Source: Haloferula helveola (GTDB taxonomy: Bacteria > Verrucomicrobiota > Verrucomicrobiia > Verrucomicrobiales > Akkermansiaceae). Taken from it: a stretch of 64,000 nt of DNA. Made by a program: the position numbers and the translations under genes. The stretch covers positions 2,232,001-2,296,000 of the forward strand of contig NZ_AP024702.1 of NCBI RefSeq assembly GCF_037076345.1, written 5' to 3'. Shown piece after piece: positions 51,152-63,202 of the stretch (the stretch's first letter is position 1; each line of letters opens with the position of its first letter). Below the pieces are notes generated by a model. It saw only the letters and a list, made by a program, of their open reading frames with translations. It made no database searches and was not told the origin of the DNA.

Positions 51152-52279
51152 ATGAGCCAAACGACTGCCTCGAGCGGCCCGAACCTGTGCTTCCGGCTAT
51201 CCTGCTGGGTGCTCGGATTGGTCGCCTTCATCCAGCTCCTGGCGGGCGGGATCGCCCTCGCGGTGCGCTTCGAGGCGAGCCGCGAGGTCCGGGTGGAAAA
51301 GGAGATCGTCACCAAGATCGTCAACGTCGCGCCGAAGCCGGCTCCCGCACCCGCCCAACCGGCCGAGCCGGTCGTCGCCCTGCCGCCACCGATCGAGATC
51401 CCGGTGGAGAAGCCCCTGCCACCCGCCCGCCCGCTCGACGCACCGCCGATTGCCGACCCGGTCGTCGAGCGACTCGTCAACGAGGCCCGCGAGGCCCGCA
51501 TCTCCGAAGACATGGGCAGCGCGATCGTAAAGCTCGAGGAAGCCCGCACCAAGGCACCCAACGATCCGAACGTCCACTACGAGCTTGGCATGGTCTACGA
51601 AACGATGGCCGCCTTCGATCCCGCGCTGGCGGAGAAAGCCGCGCAGTCGTACCAAGCCGTGTTCGAACTCGGAACCACCGGCGCCGGCGCGCTTTACCCG
51701 CTGGCCGCACAGAAGCTCCGCGATGGGATTGCGATGCCGGTCGACATGCGCGGCAAGCTCGCTCTCGGCCGCGCCCGGATCTTCAAGGATGACCATTTCG
51801 CCGGCGGCGAGCGTGTGGTCCTGACCATCCCGGTGAACGCCGCCCCAGGCAGCGAGCCGGACCCGAACGACTTCTTCGTTCAGGTGAAGTTCTTCGACAA
51901 GACCGCCAATGGCGACCCGGTTCCCGCAACTCCGGAATCGCAGAACGAAGTCGAGTGGGTCAGCGGTGAGTTCGACTGGCTCGGTGGCGAGGAGGTCCTC
52001 CGGGTCACCTACGTCCTGCCCGCCCCCGATCCCTCGCAGGAGCACCTGTTCGGCCGACGGAAGTACTACGGCCAGGTCGTGGAGCTCATCTACAAGAACG
52101 AGCTGATCGATAGCCAGGCATGGCCGCGGCACCTCGCCTCGATGAACCGCACCGAGCCGGAGCAAGGCATGGACCCGCTGTTCCTTGACGAGGAGCTTCC
52201 GTTCGACGGCAGCCTGCTTCCACCCCTCGAGGACGAGATCCCGCTCCAGCCCGCGCTGCCACCCTTCCCCGAACGCTGA
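51152..52279 (+). CDS. membrane-anchored TPR-like protein, function unknown
   Basis: This 375-residue protein has one N-terminal helix (CWVLGLVAFIQLLAGGIALAV), a Pro/Ala-rich linker (APKPAPAPAQPAEP), a TPR-like stretch (ERLVNEAREARISEDMGSAIVKLEEARTKAPNDPNVHYELGMVYE) and a C-terminal beta-rich domain. The pattern suggests an envelope protein with partner binding. It precedes the pseudokinase-FGE gene by 7 bp, so the two form an operon. Confidence 0.7.
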   Translation: MSQTTASSGPNLCFRLSCWVLGLVAFIQLLAGGIALAVRFEASREVRVEKEIVTKIVNVAPKPAPAPAQPAEPVVALPPPIEIPVEKPLPPARPLDAPPIADPVVERLVNEAREARISEDMGSAIVKLEEARTKAPNDPNVHYELGMVYETMAAFDPALAEKAAQSYQAVFELGTTGAGALYPLAAQKLRDGIAMPVDMRGKLALGRARIFKDDHFAGGERVVLTIPVNAAPGSEPDPNDFFVQVKFFDKTANGDPVPATPESQNEVEWVSGEFDWLGGEEVLRVTYVLPAPDPSQEHLFGRRKYYGQVVELIYKNELIDSQAWPRHLASMNRTEPEQGMDPLFLDEELPFDGSLLPPLEDEIPLQPALPPFPER

Positions 52280-52286
52280 CCCCTCC

Positions 52287-53777
52287 ATGCCGGAAACCGA
52301 ACCGCGCACGCTCGGCGATTACCGCCTGATCGAACCCCTCGCCGAACATGCCGGTCAGACCACTTGGCTCGCCGAGCAGTCGTCGGTCCAGCGACCGGTC
52401 GTCCTCGTCGAGCTGACCAACCTGAAATACCGCGAGACCTTCCTTGCCGACGTCCGCGCCAAGGCGAGCGTCGATCATCCGCTGATCGGCTCGGTTTACG
52501 AAGCGGTCGACGAACCCCACGCCTGCTACGTCGCACTCGAGCGGATCACCGGCAACAGCCTCGGCGACCGGCTGCGCAGCCGCGAGGCGATGCGGCCCTC
52601 CGATCTCGCCCACATCCTGCGTCGGACCGCCGAGGCGATGATCCAGCTCGCGTCGAAGGGAACCGCAACCGAGCCGCTCACACCGGACACCATCCACTTC
52701 GACTCGAACGGAGTGATCCGGATCGAGAACGTCGCACGCGCCGGCGACTTTGATCCGAAGGGGCAGATCGACGACGTCCACCGGCTGGGTGAGATGCTGC
52801 CACCTCTCGTCGCCGACGGCCTGCCCGGCGCCAGCCGGGTGCTCACCGTGCTCGCGTGGATGCGCGGCCACGGCACCGAAAAGCAGATCGACTGGGAGGC
52901 GGTTCGTTCTTACGGCGAACAAATCGAAAGCCAGCTCCTCGAAGCCCGGCCACCGGCCGTGACCTCGCCCCGCACCGCCCGGGTTCCGCTGAAGAAATCG
53001 AAACTGCCGATGATCCTCGGTGGCCTGGTTGCGGTGGTCGGAATCGGCACGGTTGCCATGGTGATGTTCCCGAAAGGCGATCCGCCGCCGCCGGAGGTCC
53101 TGCCGACACTCCCGGTGCCTGTGCCGATTGCCGCCGGTTCGCATCCCTCGCCCGACGGTGGCACCGAAAAGCTTCCGGCATTCGAAATCTCCGCCTGCGA
53201 GGTGACGATCGGCGAGTACCGCGAGTTTCTCGACGTGCTGGAGCAACTTGATCCCGGCGAGCGCGATGTCTTCGACCTCGAGGATCAGCCCGAGGAAAAA
53301 AAGGGCCACGTGCCCGACGGCTGGGAGGAAATGCTGGCCGCCGCCCGCTCAGGTGGAACGTGGAATGATCGCCCGATGAGTCTGTTCTGCCCGGTTGTCG
53401 GTGTCGATTGGTGGGATGCCTCCGCTTACTGCAACTGGAAGAACTGCCGCCTGCCGACGCAGGAGGAGTGGTTCGCGGCCCTGCGCTCCAAGGTCGAGCG
53501 GCCGGAGTATCTGCAGCCGGCTCCGTGGGGACCGGTCACGGACCTCAGCATCAACGACCGCACTCCGAACGGGCTGCGCGGCATGGCCGGCTCGGTCTCC
53601 GAGTGGACGCGACGCCCGAGCGTGAATCCCGCCAACCCGCTCGGCCCGCGGCACATCGTCATCATCGGTGCCTCCTTCAAAAAGCCGGACAACGGCGCTC
53701 TCGCCCGTGAGTGGACCCCAAACCGTCTCCTCCGCCGCTCCGACCTCGGCTTCCGCGTCGTCACCCGGCCGGACTAG
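52287..53777 (+). CDS. pseudokinase - membrane helix - FGE-like (SUMF1) domain protein
   Basis: This 496-residue protein has a kinase-like N-terminal domain (about 8-220) lacking the catalytic core: the HRD/DFG area reads LTPDTIHFDSNGVIRIENV and there is no catalytic HRD Asp. A single helix (240-260) and a Pro-rich linker lead to a C-terminal FGE-like domain (about 300-496) with EISACEVTIGEYREFLD, FCPVVGVDWWDASAYCNWKNCRLPTQEEW and LGFRVV. The usual catalytic Cys of FGE proteins in the final CRxxxR is absent (ASFKKPDNGALAREW). It is likely a scaffold or binding protein. Confidence 0.85.
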   Translation: MPETEPRTLGDYRLIEPLAEHAGQTTWLAEQSSVQRPVVLVELTNLKYRETFLADVRAKASVDHPLIGSVYEAVDEPHACYVALERITGNSLGDRLRSREAMRPSDLAHILRRTAEAMIQLASKGTATEPLTPDTIHFDSNGVIRIENVARAGDFDPKGQIDDVHRLGEMLPPLVADGLPGASRVLTVLAWMRGHGTEKQIDWEAVRSYGEQIESQLLEARPPAVTSPRTARVPLKKSKLPMILGGLVAVVGIGTVAMVMFPKGDPPPPEVLPTLPVPVPIAAGSHPSPDGGTEKLPAFEISACEVTIGEYREFLDVLEQLDPGERDVFDLEDQPEEKKGHVPDGWEEMLAAARSGGTWNDRPMSLFCPVVGVDWWDASAYCNWKNCRLPTQEEWFAALRSKVERPEYLQPAPWGPVTDLSINDRTPNGLRGMAGSVSEWTRRPSVNPANPLGPRHIVIIGASFKKPDNGALAREWTPNRLLRRSDLGFRVVTRPD

Positions 53778-53919
53778 GTAGGGACGAGCGCCCTCGCTCG
53801 TCCGCCGACCCCAGGGATGACCATCCTGCAGCCGATGGAGGGTCAGCCTTCACGCACATCTCGGCATCGTCGATGCGATTTCAACGTTCGGCCCTGCAGA
53901 TGATGACCCTCTCTGCCGC

Positions 53920-54004
53920 CGCCCCTCGCGGGGCTCAAGGGTTTGGCTGACCGGCTCACCACGGGGTGAACCCCGTGGCTAAACGCCTACGCCCCTTCGG
54001 GGCT
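53920..54004. repeat. half element of the GTTAGCCACGGGG family, copy d
   Basis: Only the right half of the element is present: GCCCCTCGCGGGGCTCAAGG, then CCACGGGGTGAACCCCGTGG and GCCCCTTCGGGGCT. It lies in the 362-bp gap between the pseudokinase gene and carB. Confidence 0.65.
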
Positions 54005-54030
54005 GCCTGAAGTCCCGGCCACGTCCGTCT

Positions 54031-54135
<105 letters not shown>

Positions 54136-54139
54136 TGCC

Positions 54140-57397
<3,258 letters not shown>

Positions 57398-57550
57398 GGT
57401 GGGACAGGAGGTTTCAGCACAGCGCCGACCAAGTGCGCGGGCTAAATTTCGGGGTACTTGTCAGGCCCTGCCACCGATGTAAAGGGTTGGATGAAACGCA
57501 AGTGCCGATCATTCGCGGGAGATCCCGGAAATCCCGCCGTATCCGTGTCG

Positions 57551-58399
57551 ATGGTCCGTCTCGCCTGCCTCCTCCTGGCCTCCGTTCCGGCACTCGCCGC
57601 GGAGCCCGCATTTCTGGAAAACGACCGGATCCGGATCGGAGTCGACCTCGAATCCGGCGGCTCGATCTTCCACTTCTCGGAGAAGCCGGACGGTCCGAAC
57701 CTGCTCAACCATGCCGACCGCGGGCGCTTCATCCAGCAGTCGTACTACGGGAAGCCGGACGGCTCGAAGTGGGTCGAAAAGCCGTGGTGCTGGAATCCGG
57801 TCCAGGGCGGCGACTACAAGGGCAAGCCGGCCCGGGTGGTCGAGAAGAAGCAGACCGACGACTCTCTCTATGTGAAGAGCGTGCCGGTCAATTGGGCAGG
57901 CGGCGAAGACGTCGAGGAGTGTCGGATGGAAGAGTGGATCTTCCTCGATGGTCCGATAGCGACGATCCGCTTCCGTTTCGTTTACAAAGGCGAAGCAATT
58001 CACCCTCCGAAGCATCAGGAGCTGCCTGCCGTGTTCGTCGACAGCACCCTGGCCGACCTCGTTTACTACAAGGGCGACCAGCCGTGGACCGGCGCGGCGC
58101 TGACCATGGACCGCCCCGGCTGGCCGAACGAACCGCGCGAGGCGAATGAGGAATGGGCGGCGTGGGTCGGCCCCGACGGGCGCGGAATCGGCGTGTATTT
58201 CCCCGGCAACCCGCAGCTCACAACCTACCGGCACCCGGGAAAGACCGGCCCGAAGGGCGGCGGGTGCTCGTACTTCGCACCGGTGCGGACGATGCAGATC
58301 AAGCCCGGCTTCGAGCACGACTACACGATCCACCTGACGATCGGAACCGCTGCGGAGATCCGCCAGCGCTTCGGAGAGTTGCGGAAAGCGGGTGATTAG
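57551..58399 (+). CDS. secreted protein, function unknown
   Basis: This 282-residue protein has a signal (MVRLACLLLASVPALAAEP) and a beta-rich mature part (ENDRIRIGVDLESGGSIFHFSEK, WVEKPWCWNPVQGGDYKGK, FLDGPIATIRFRFVYKGE). It resembles secreted proteins with a mutarotase-like fold but no signature is clear. ATG at 57551 is used for the signal peptide; ATG at 57491 would add 20 basic residues. No catalytic site was identified. Confidence 0.65.
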   Translation: MVRLACLLLASVPALAAEPAFLENDRIRIGVDLESGGSIFHFSEKPDGPNLLNHADRGRFIQQSYYGKPDGSKWVEKPWCWNPVQGGDYKGKPARVVEKKQTDDSLYVKSVPVNWAGGEDVEECRMEEWIFLDGPIATIRFRFVYKGEAIHPPKHQELPAVFVDSTLADLVYYKGDQPWTGAALTMDRPGWPNEPREANEEWAAWVGPDGRGIGVYFPGNPQLTTYRHPGKTGPKGGGCSYFAPVRTMQIKPGFEHDYTIHLTIGTAAEIRQRFGELRKAGD

Positions 58400-58487
58400 C
58401 CCGAACACTGCATGAAATGTTCGCCCGAAGGGCCGATACGCCCCGACGCCGAAGTCGGTCCAGAAACAACTCGCTTCGCCACCTTTC

Positions 58488-58730
58488 GACGCCCCAACGG
58501 GGCTTCGTTCTGTAGCCCGGGGTTGCCGGAAGGCTACCCCGGGTGCGCACGCGCGAACCCTTGAACCCCAAGGGGGTTCGATCCAATCAGGCTTCGCCGC
58601 CCGGCAACGCCCGTCGCACATTGACACAACCCCGTTGGGGTTGGGAAACCCGGCCATCCCAGTCCCGGGGTAGCCTGCGGCAACCCCGGGCTCCAGTACG
58701 ATGCCCCGTTGGGGCGTTCCCGTTCCCGGG
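58488..58730. repeat. repeat cluster (GCCCCAACGGGGC and AGCCCGGGGTTGCCG family)
   Basis: GACGCCCCAACGGGGC and its later inverse GCCCCGTTGGGGC bracket AGCCCGGGGTTGCCGGAAGG and its inverse. A TCAACCCC-type short tandem follows at about 58733-58775. The 389-bp gap before the ExbD gene contains these and no gene. Confidence 0.7.
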
Positions 58731-58788
58731 CCTCAACCCCTCAATCCCTCAACCCCTCAACCCCTCAATCCACCCCCACTCCCATTTC

Positions 58789-59901
58789 CTAATCCAGCCG
58801 CGGATCGAGCTTCGGGGGACCCGCAGGCTTCGGCTTCGGGTTTTCCGGTGGCGGCGGCGGAGCGCCGGTCGGTTTGACCTCGAGGTCGGGGATCTGGAAG
58901 GCGTATTGCTGGTTCCAGCTCACTTCCCAGCCGGACGGAAGATTCGCCCGGTCGGCCATCGGACGGGCGAGCAGGTAGGTGGAGAACGAGTTCGGATTGA
59001 CCCGGAAAAGCAGCACCGCGTTCCGCACCCGCGACAGCGCCTTCACCGCCTGTTCGAAAGCCGAGCCCGGTTCCCGCAACTGGTCGGTGGTGGTTCCGCC
59101 CTTCTGCTTGTCCGGCTTGATCACGATCTGGATCCGGTTCCAGTGGGGCCTGCTCAGCATCGAGACGTCCTGACCCCGACGGTTGCGCCAGTCGAAACCC
59201 TCGAAGTGTTTCATGATCTTGTTCTTGTCGTACAGCAGCCGGTCGGCGCCCTGCCGCTTGATCCGTTGCGCGATCCAGTCGCCCTTGTTCTGGCGGAACT
59301 CGTTTTCGAACAGGTCGATCGGTGTGAACGGATCGATCAGGTGCACACGGCCGTCGAAGACGAGCGCGTAGTAGATCTTCGCCGACGGCGGGATTTCACG
59401 GCTGCTGGGAATGGTGACGATGTCCGGCTTGGCGATCTTCTCGGGCGTCGAGTCGAGTAGCGCCTCGAGCTTCGCGATCTCCTCCTGCAGCTTGACCGTC
59501 TCGGCCTGCTCCTTGTCGCGGTCGGTCCGCAGCTTCTTCTCGAGCTCCCGCAGCTCCTTAAGGTCGGCGAGCAGTTCCTCGTTCTTGCCGACGTCTTTCT
59601 CAAGCAGCGCCACCTTCCGCCGCTCGGCCTCAAGGGCAGCCGGCTTCGGTGCCTCGGCCTCGAGCATTTCCTCCCGCCGCTCGCGCTGGGTCTCGAGCTT
59701 CGCCAGGTCCTCGCGCGCCTGCTGGACTTCCTCGGGTGTCGCCGGCTTGAGGTCGTCCATCAGCTTCTGGACCGTACGGCTGACGTCGGCCTGGACGAGG
59801 ATCAGGACGAGAATCAGCACCGCCACCACGTTGGTCAGCGCGTCCATCAGCGAGTCGAGGCTCACGCCTCCCTCGGAATCGGATTTGCGTCGGCGGGCCA
59901 T
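58789..59901 (-). CDS. ExbD/TolR-like coiled-coil protein 2
   Basis: This 370-residue protein has one N-terminal helix (LMDALTNVVAVLILVLILV), a long coiled coil (about 45-150, LAKLETQRERREEMLEAEAPK), a beta-rich periplasmic part and a Pro-rich end. It matches ExbD/TolR-style partners of proton-driven motors, with a longer coiled coil than usual. It lies 4 nt downstream of its sister gene, in an operon with the MotA/ExbB-like gene. Confidence 0.75.
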   Translation of the reverse strand: MARRRKSDSEGGVSLDSLMDALTNVVAVLILVLILVQADVSRTVQKLMDDLKPATPEEVQQAREDLAKLETQRERREEMLEAEAPKPAALEAERRKVALLEKDVGKNEELLADLKELRELEKKLRTDRDKEQAETVKLQEEIAKLEALLDSTPEKIAKPDIVTIPSSREIPPSAKIYYALVFDGRVHLIDPFTPIDLFENEFRQNKGDWIAQRIKRQGADRLLYDKNKIMKHFEGFDWRNRRGQDVSMLSRPHWNRIQIVIKPDKQKGGTTTDQLREPGSAFEQAVKALSRVRNAVLLFRVNPNSFSTYLLARPMADRANLPSGWEVSWNQQYAFQIPDLEVKPTGAPPPPPENPKPKPAGPPKLDPRLD

Positions 59902-59905
59902 GGCT

Positions 59906-60712
59906 TCAGTCGAAGAGGGAAAGGTCGATCGGGCCGTCGTTGGGCAGCGGCAGCTTGCCGGTGTTGACCTCGAACTTGTTGCGCGCCTCGCTGGCGGCCC
60001 AGAGATACGATTCGTTGCCGGCCTTGCGGATCAGGTAGAGCACCATCGAGTCGCGAGTGCCCTTCACCTTGGCGAGGAAATCCTTGTAGGCGCCGCTGTT
60101 CGGGATCGCGGCCGTTGAGACGGCCTTCGGTTTGCCGCCCTTTTCGAGGATGTTGATTCCGGTCGAGTGGCACTCGACGAAGAAGATATTGCTCGCCTTG
60201 TTCAGTCCGCTGCCGCCCGGGCGGACCTGCACCGACTTCGGCGGCTCGGGTGCCTCCTTGCGTTCCTTCAGCTGCTTGCGCAGTTCCTCGGCCCGCTTCA
60301 CCAACGCCGGTTGCTCCTTCTGCAGCGCCGCCAGTTCCTTCTTCAGGTTCTCGGCGATCTTCTGAAGCTCGGCATCCGACTGGTCCTTCGCCTTGGTCAG
60401 ATCGTCGAGCTTGTCGCGCAACACGATCTGGCGGTCCTTCAACTCTTCCAACTCCGCCGCGCTGGCGCGCTCCTTCTTCACCCGCTGGTCGAGCTGCGCG
60501 ATCTCCTTGCGCATCTTCTCGGCCTTGATGACGAGGTCGCGACGTTCCTTCGCCCGCGCTACCTCCTCCTCGGTCTGGCCCTCGCGGTCCATCTCCTTGA
60601 GCTGCGTGATCACGCTGATCATCAGCGTCAGGATCCCGATCAGGCACGCGAGGATGCTCATAAAGGGGAACAGGGAAACCCCTCCTTCACTCGCGGATCG
60701 TCGGCGTGCCAT
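59906..60712 (-). CDS. ExbD/TolR-like coiled-coil protein 1
   Basis: This 268-residue protein starts MARRRSASEGGVSLFPFMSILACLIGILTLMISVI (one helix), then a long coiled coil (about 55-160) and a small periplasmic domain (IFFVECHSTGINIL, VLYLIRKAGNESYLWAASEAR). The N-terminus resembles its sister gene and ExbD. It sits between the ExbB-like gene and ExbD-like gene 2 with tight spacing. Confidence 0.75.
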   Translation of the reverse strand: MARRRSASEGGVSLFPFMSILACLIGILTLMISVITQLKEMDREGQTEEEVARAKERRDLVIKAEKMRKEIAQLDQRVKKERASAAELEELKDRQIVLRDKLDDLTKAKDQSDAELQKIAENLKKELAALQKEQPALVKRAEELRKQLKERKEAPEPPKSVQVRPGGSGLNKASNIFFVECHSTGINILEKGGKPKAVSTAAIPNSGAYKDFLAKVKGTRDSMVLYLIRKAGNESYLWAASEARNKFEVNTGKLPLPNDGPIDLSLFD

Positions 60713-60724
60713 GGGATGTGACGG

Positions 60725-62017
60725 TTAGCGGCGGAACAGCCCCTTGCGCTTCTTGCCCTCGTTCGGGATCTGCTTCTGCCCCAGGTCGCGCAGCGCCTGG
60801 TTCATCAGATCGATGCCGTTGGCGATGTTCTCGAAAGTCCGGTTCAGCTCGCGATCGGAGCGGATGAAAATCTCGCTGCTGGTGTCGGAGAGCTTCTTCA
60901 CCGCCTCGGTGAAGCTGCTCTCAACCGTCTCGCGATGGGCGTCGAGCCCCTTGCGCAGGATCTCACCGCTCTCCTTCAGCTGGATCGTGCTGTCGTTGAG
61001 GTTCTCGAGGAAGGTCTCGTGCGCCCGCGCCAGCGACGAAACGAGCTGCGGAATGCTCTCGGCTTTCTCCAGCAACTTGTCGGTGCCGGCATGCTTGCTG
61101 TCGTTCAGCTTCGGCAGGACCTTCTCGTTACAGAAGGCGTCGATGATCGTCAGCGTCTCGTCCTCCTTCTTCTGCACCGCCGCCATCGGGAAGCTCATCA
61201 GGATGCTCAGGATCAGGCCGAGCAGGGTGGTGTCGAAGGCCAGACCCAGACCGCCGGTCAGGCTGTTGATCGACTGCTTGAGCGCTTCCGGATCGGCGTT
61301 GTCACCCATCGCGAGCGATCCGACCGCGGTCGAGAGACCCATCACCGTGCCGATGAAGCCGAGGATCGGGATCGCCCAAAGGAAGACCTTGATCAGGGCG
61401 TAGGAGCCGCTCGAGCGGTTGGCGTCGACCTCCGACTGGGTGTTGAGGAAAGTCGCGACCTCGGTGTTGTTCGGGCGCGCCTCGAAGAGCTCGAGCGCCT
61501 TGCGGATGCGGTTGACGATCAGGCTGTCGCGCAGGCTCAGCGGGACCTTGTAGATGTTGTCGATGAAGTCCGAGACCGTCTCTCGGTTGATCTCGCGTCC
61601 GAGCCGCTGCGGGAACAGGTCGAGCAGCGCGGCGCGTTCCTGCCGCTTGTTCATCTGCGCCTTCATGAAGAGGATCGTGAGTCCCCAGAAGAACAGGAAG
61701 GTTTCGGCGTAGTTGACCCATCCGCGATCGAGGAAAATGCCGCCGAAGCGGGTGTCGCGGAACGGGATCATCAGCGCGAGGAAAACGACCGTGCAGCCGA
61801 CGCCGATCCCGAGGCTCTTGGCGAAGTTCGGGTTGGCGTGGTCCTTCTCCGGCCAACCTTCACGCTCCGGATGCGAAGGCGTGTCGCCGGGCTGTTGCGA
61901 GGCGTTGTCGGCCGAGATCGTGAGGCGGCCCTGACAGGCCGGACATTGCACCGTTTGGCCGATGTGCTCGGGAGCGACATCCAACCCGGTGTTGCAGTGG
62001 GGGCATGAGATCAGCAT
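60725..62017 (-). CDS. MotA/TolQ/ExbB-type channel protein with N-terminal zinc ribbon
   Basis: This 430-residue protein starts with a zinc-ribbon motif (C5PHC8 ... C25PAC28), two helices at about 69-86 and 103-118, then a MotA/TolQ core (VFLWAIPILGFIGTVMGLSTAVGSLA, LTGGLGLAFDTTLLGLILSILMSF), and a long C-terminal helical tail. It is the likely stator channel of the three-gene operon. It resembles the ZorA arrangement, but no other defence gene is adjacent. Confidence 0.85.
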   Translation of the reverse strand: MLISCPHCNTGLDVAPEHIGQTVQCPACQGRLTISADNASQQPGDTPSHPEREGWPEKDHANPNFAKSLGIGVGCTVVFLALMIPFRDTRFGGIFLDRGWVNYAETFLFFWGLTILFMKAQMNKRQERAALLDLFPQRLGREINRETVSDFIDNIYKVPLSLRDSLIVNRIRKALELFEARPNNTEVATFLNTQSEVDANRSSGSYALIKVFLWAIPILGFIGTVMGLSTAVGSLAMGDNADPEALKQSINSLTGGLGLAFDTTLLGLILSILMSFPMAAVQKKEDETLTIIDAFCNEKVLPKLNDSKHAGTDKLLEKAESIPQLVSSLARAHETFLENLNDSTIQLKESGEILRKGLDAHRETVESSFTEAVKKLSDTSSEIFIRSDRELNRTFENIANGIDLMNQALRDLGQKQIPNEGKKRKGLFRR

Positions 62018-62114
62018 GGGTTTCGTTTTTCCCCTAGACCATGAGGCGATTCATGGGAAGTCCCCGGGTGAGCGAAGTGCGGCATGTCACGGCACGAGTT
62101 GCCTCCGCAGTGCG

Positions 62115-62246
62115 TGGTCAGGTGTTCGTAGTTCCGCCTTCAGGCGGTCGAAGTGACGGGTGACTCGTCAGAAGAAACAGCACTCGGATTGCCGCAACTC
62201 GGGTTCCGCAGCCCCCTGAAGGGGGAACTACAAACCCCTGACCGAG
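62115..62246. repeat. REP-like element (GTAGTTCCGCCTTCAGG family), copy d
   Basis: The left arm GGTCAGGTGTTCGTAGTTCC and the right arm GGAACTACAAACCCCTGACC are inverted over a longer spacer of about 90 bp. It lies between the ExbB-like gene and the 62273 gene. Confidence 0.75.
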
Positions 62247-62272
62247 GGCCATTTTCCGAGGTTCGGTTTACT

Positions 62273-63061
62273 TCATTTCGAATACGCCTTCTCCAGCTTC
62301 CCTTGCACCTTTTCGTACTGCATCGGGTCGCCATCGGCCGGGAACCAGCCGACCGACCAATACCGCCGGGTCTCGTCGGTGCGCGGCTCGAAGTCCTTCC
62401 ACTCGAGCGTCAGCAGCCGACCATCCTCGCTCTTCTTCCAGCCGGTCTTCGGTTCCAGATCAAGCTTCGCCGCCTGCAGGCCGTCCGCCAGTCGCACGGT
62501 GAACGTCCCCTTGCCGATCGTCCCGCGCCAGTTGCCGCCGGTCTCGGTGGTGTAGCCGAAGAATACCGGCCCGCCGGCGGTGCGGCCGTTGTCGGTGCGG
62601 AAGCGCCGCTCGACGACGACCTCTTCCCCGGGAGGAAAGCTGACCTTCACGACGTGCCACGTTTCACATGGATCCTGCGGCTCGGGCAGGTCGATCCACT
62701 TGCCGTCATCCCCCATCCTCTTGCTGACCATCTCGCTCTTCACCTCGCGGCCGTTGACGAAGGTCCGCATGTCGCGCAGCGGGCCCATGTTGTCGGACTC
62801 GGAGAAACTGCGGGTGATGTCCGGGAAACCGAGGAACTGGATGGCAGGCGCGTCCTTCTTGCCGCTGACAAACACGAACCGGCAGGTCACCGACGAGTCG
62901 AACGGTCCCATTTCCACTTCCACCTCTTCGCGCTCCATCCGGATCACGCTTTCGGCATCCTTGGTCCAACCGACCGGTTCCGGCCCGCTCCCGCCGTCAT
63001 GCATGGCGGTGTCGTTGGCAAAGGCGGCGGTGACGAGCAGGAGGGGGACGAAGGCACGCAT
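62273..63061 (-). CDS. secreted protein with DUF4424-like pattern, function unknown
   Basis: This 262-residue protein has a signal (MRAFVPLLLVTAAFA) and a mature part with NDTAMHDGGSGPEPVGWTKD, then REEVEVEMGPFDSSVTCRFVFVSGKKDAPAIQFLGFPDI, which resembles periplasmic proteins of the DUF4424 type. Start at 63061 is used over a frame beginning 78 bp upstream inside the repeat. Family call is weak and the function is unknown. Confidence 0.6.
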   Translation of the reverse strand: MRAFVPLLLVTAAFANDTAMHDGGSGPEPVGWTKDAESVIRMEREEVEVEMGPFDSSVTCRFVFVSGKKDAPAIQFLGFPDITRSFSESDNMGPLRDMRTFVNGREVKSEMVSKRMGDDGKWIDLPEPQDPCETWHVVKVSFPPGEEVVVERRFRTDNGRTAGGPVFFGYTTETGGNWRGTIGKGTFTVRLADGLQAAKLDLEPKTGWKKSEDGRLLTLEWKDFEPRTDETRRYWSVGWFPADGDPMQYEKVQGKLEKAYSK

Positions 63062-63120
63062 GATGGCAGCATGGCCGGTCCGGCACGCTCCAGCAAGCCG
63101 GCGCTGACGACGGAAGCAAA

Positions 63121-63187
63121 GCGGACCGCGCGAGCCCACTCGCGCCCCATCGGTCCGGCGATGCGCGAGTGGGCTCGCGCGGTCCGC
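63121..63187. repeat. REP-like palindrome (GCGCGAGCCCACTCGCG family), copy b
   Basis: The arms 63121-63144 and 63163-63187 share the GGACCGCGCGAGCCCACTCG core with 10928-11074 but have an 18-bp spacer. It lies between two secreted or membrane protein genes. Confidence 0.75.
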
Positions 63188-63202
63188 CTGCGGCGCCGGT
63201 GT

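Noticed and set aside
60725..62017. Full Zorya anti-phage system
   Set aside because: Only the channel and ExbD-like parts are present, with an extra ExbD-like gene and no ZorC, ZorD or ZorE nearby, so a defence assignment is not supported.
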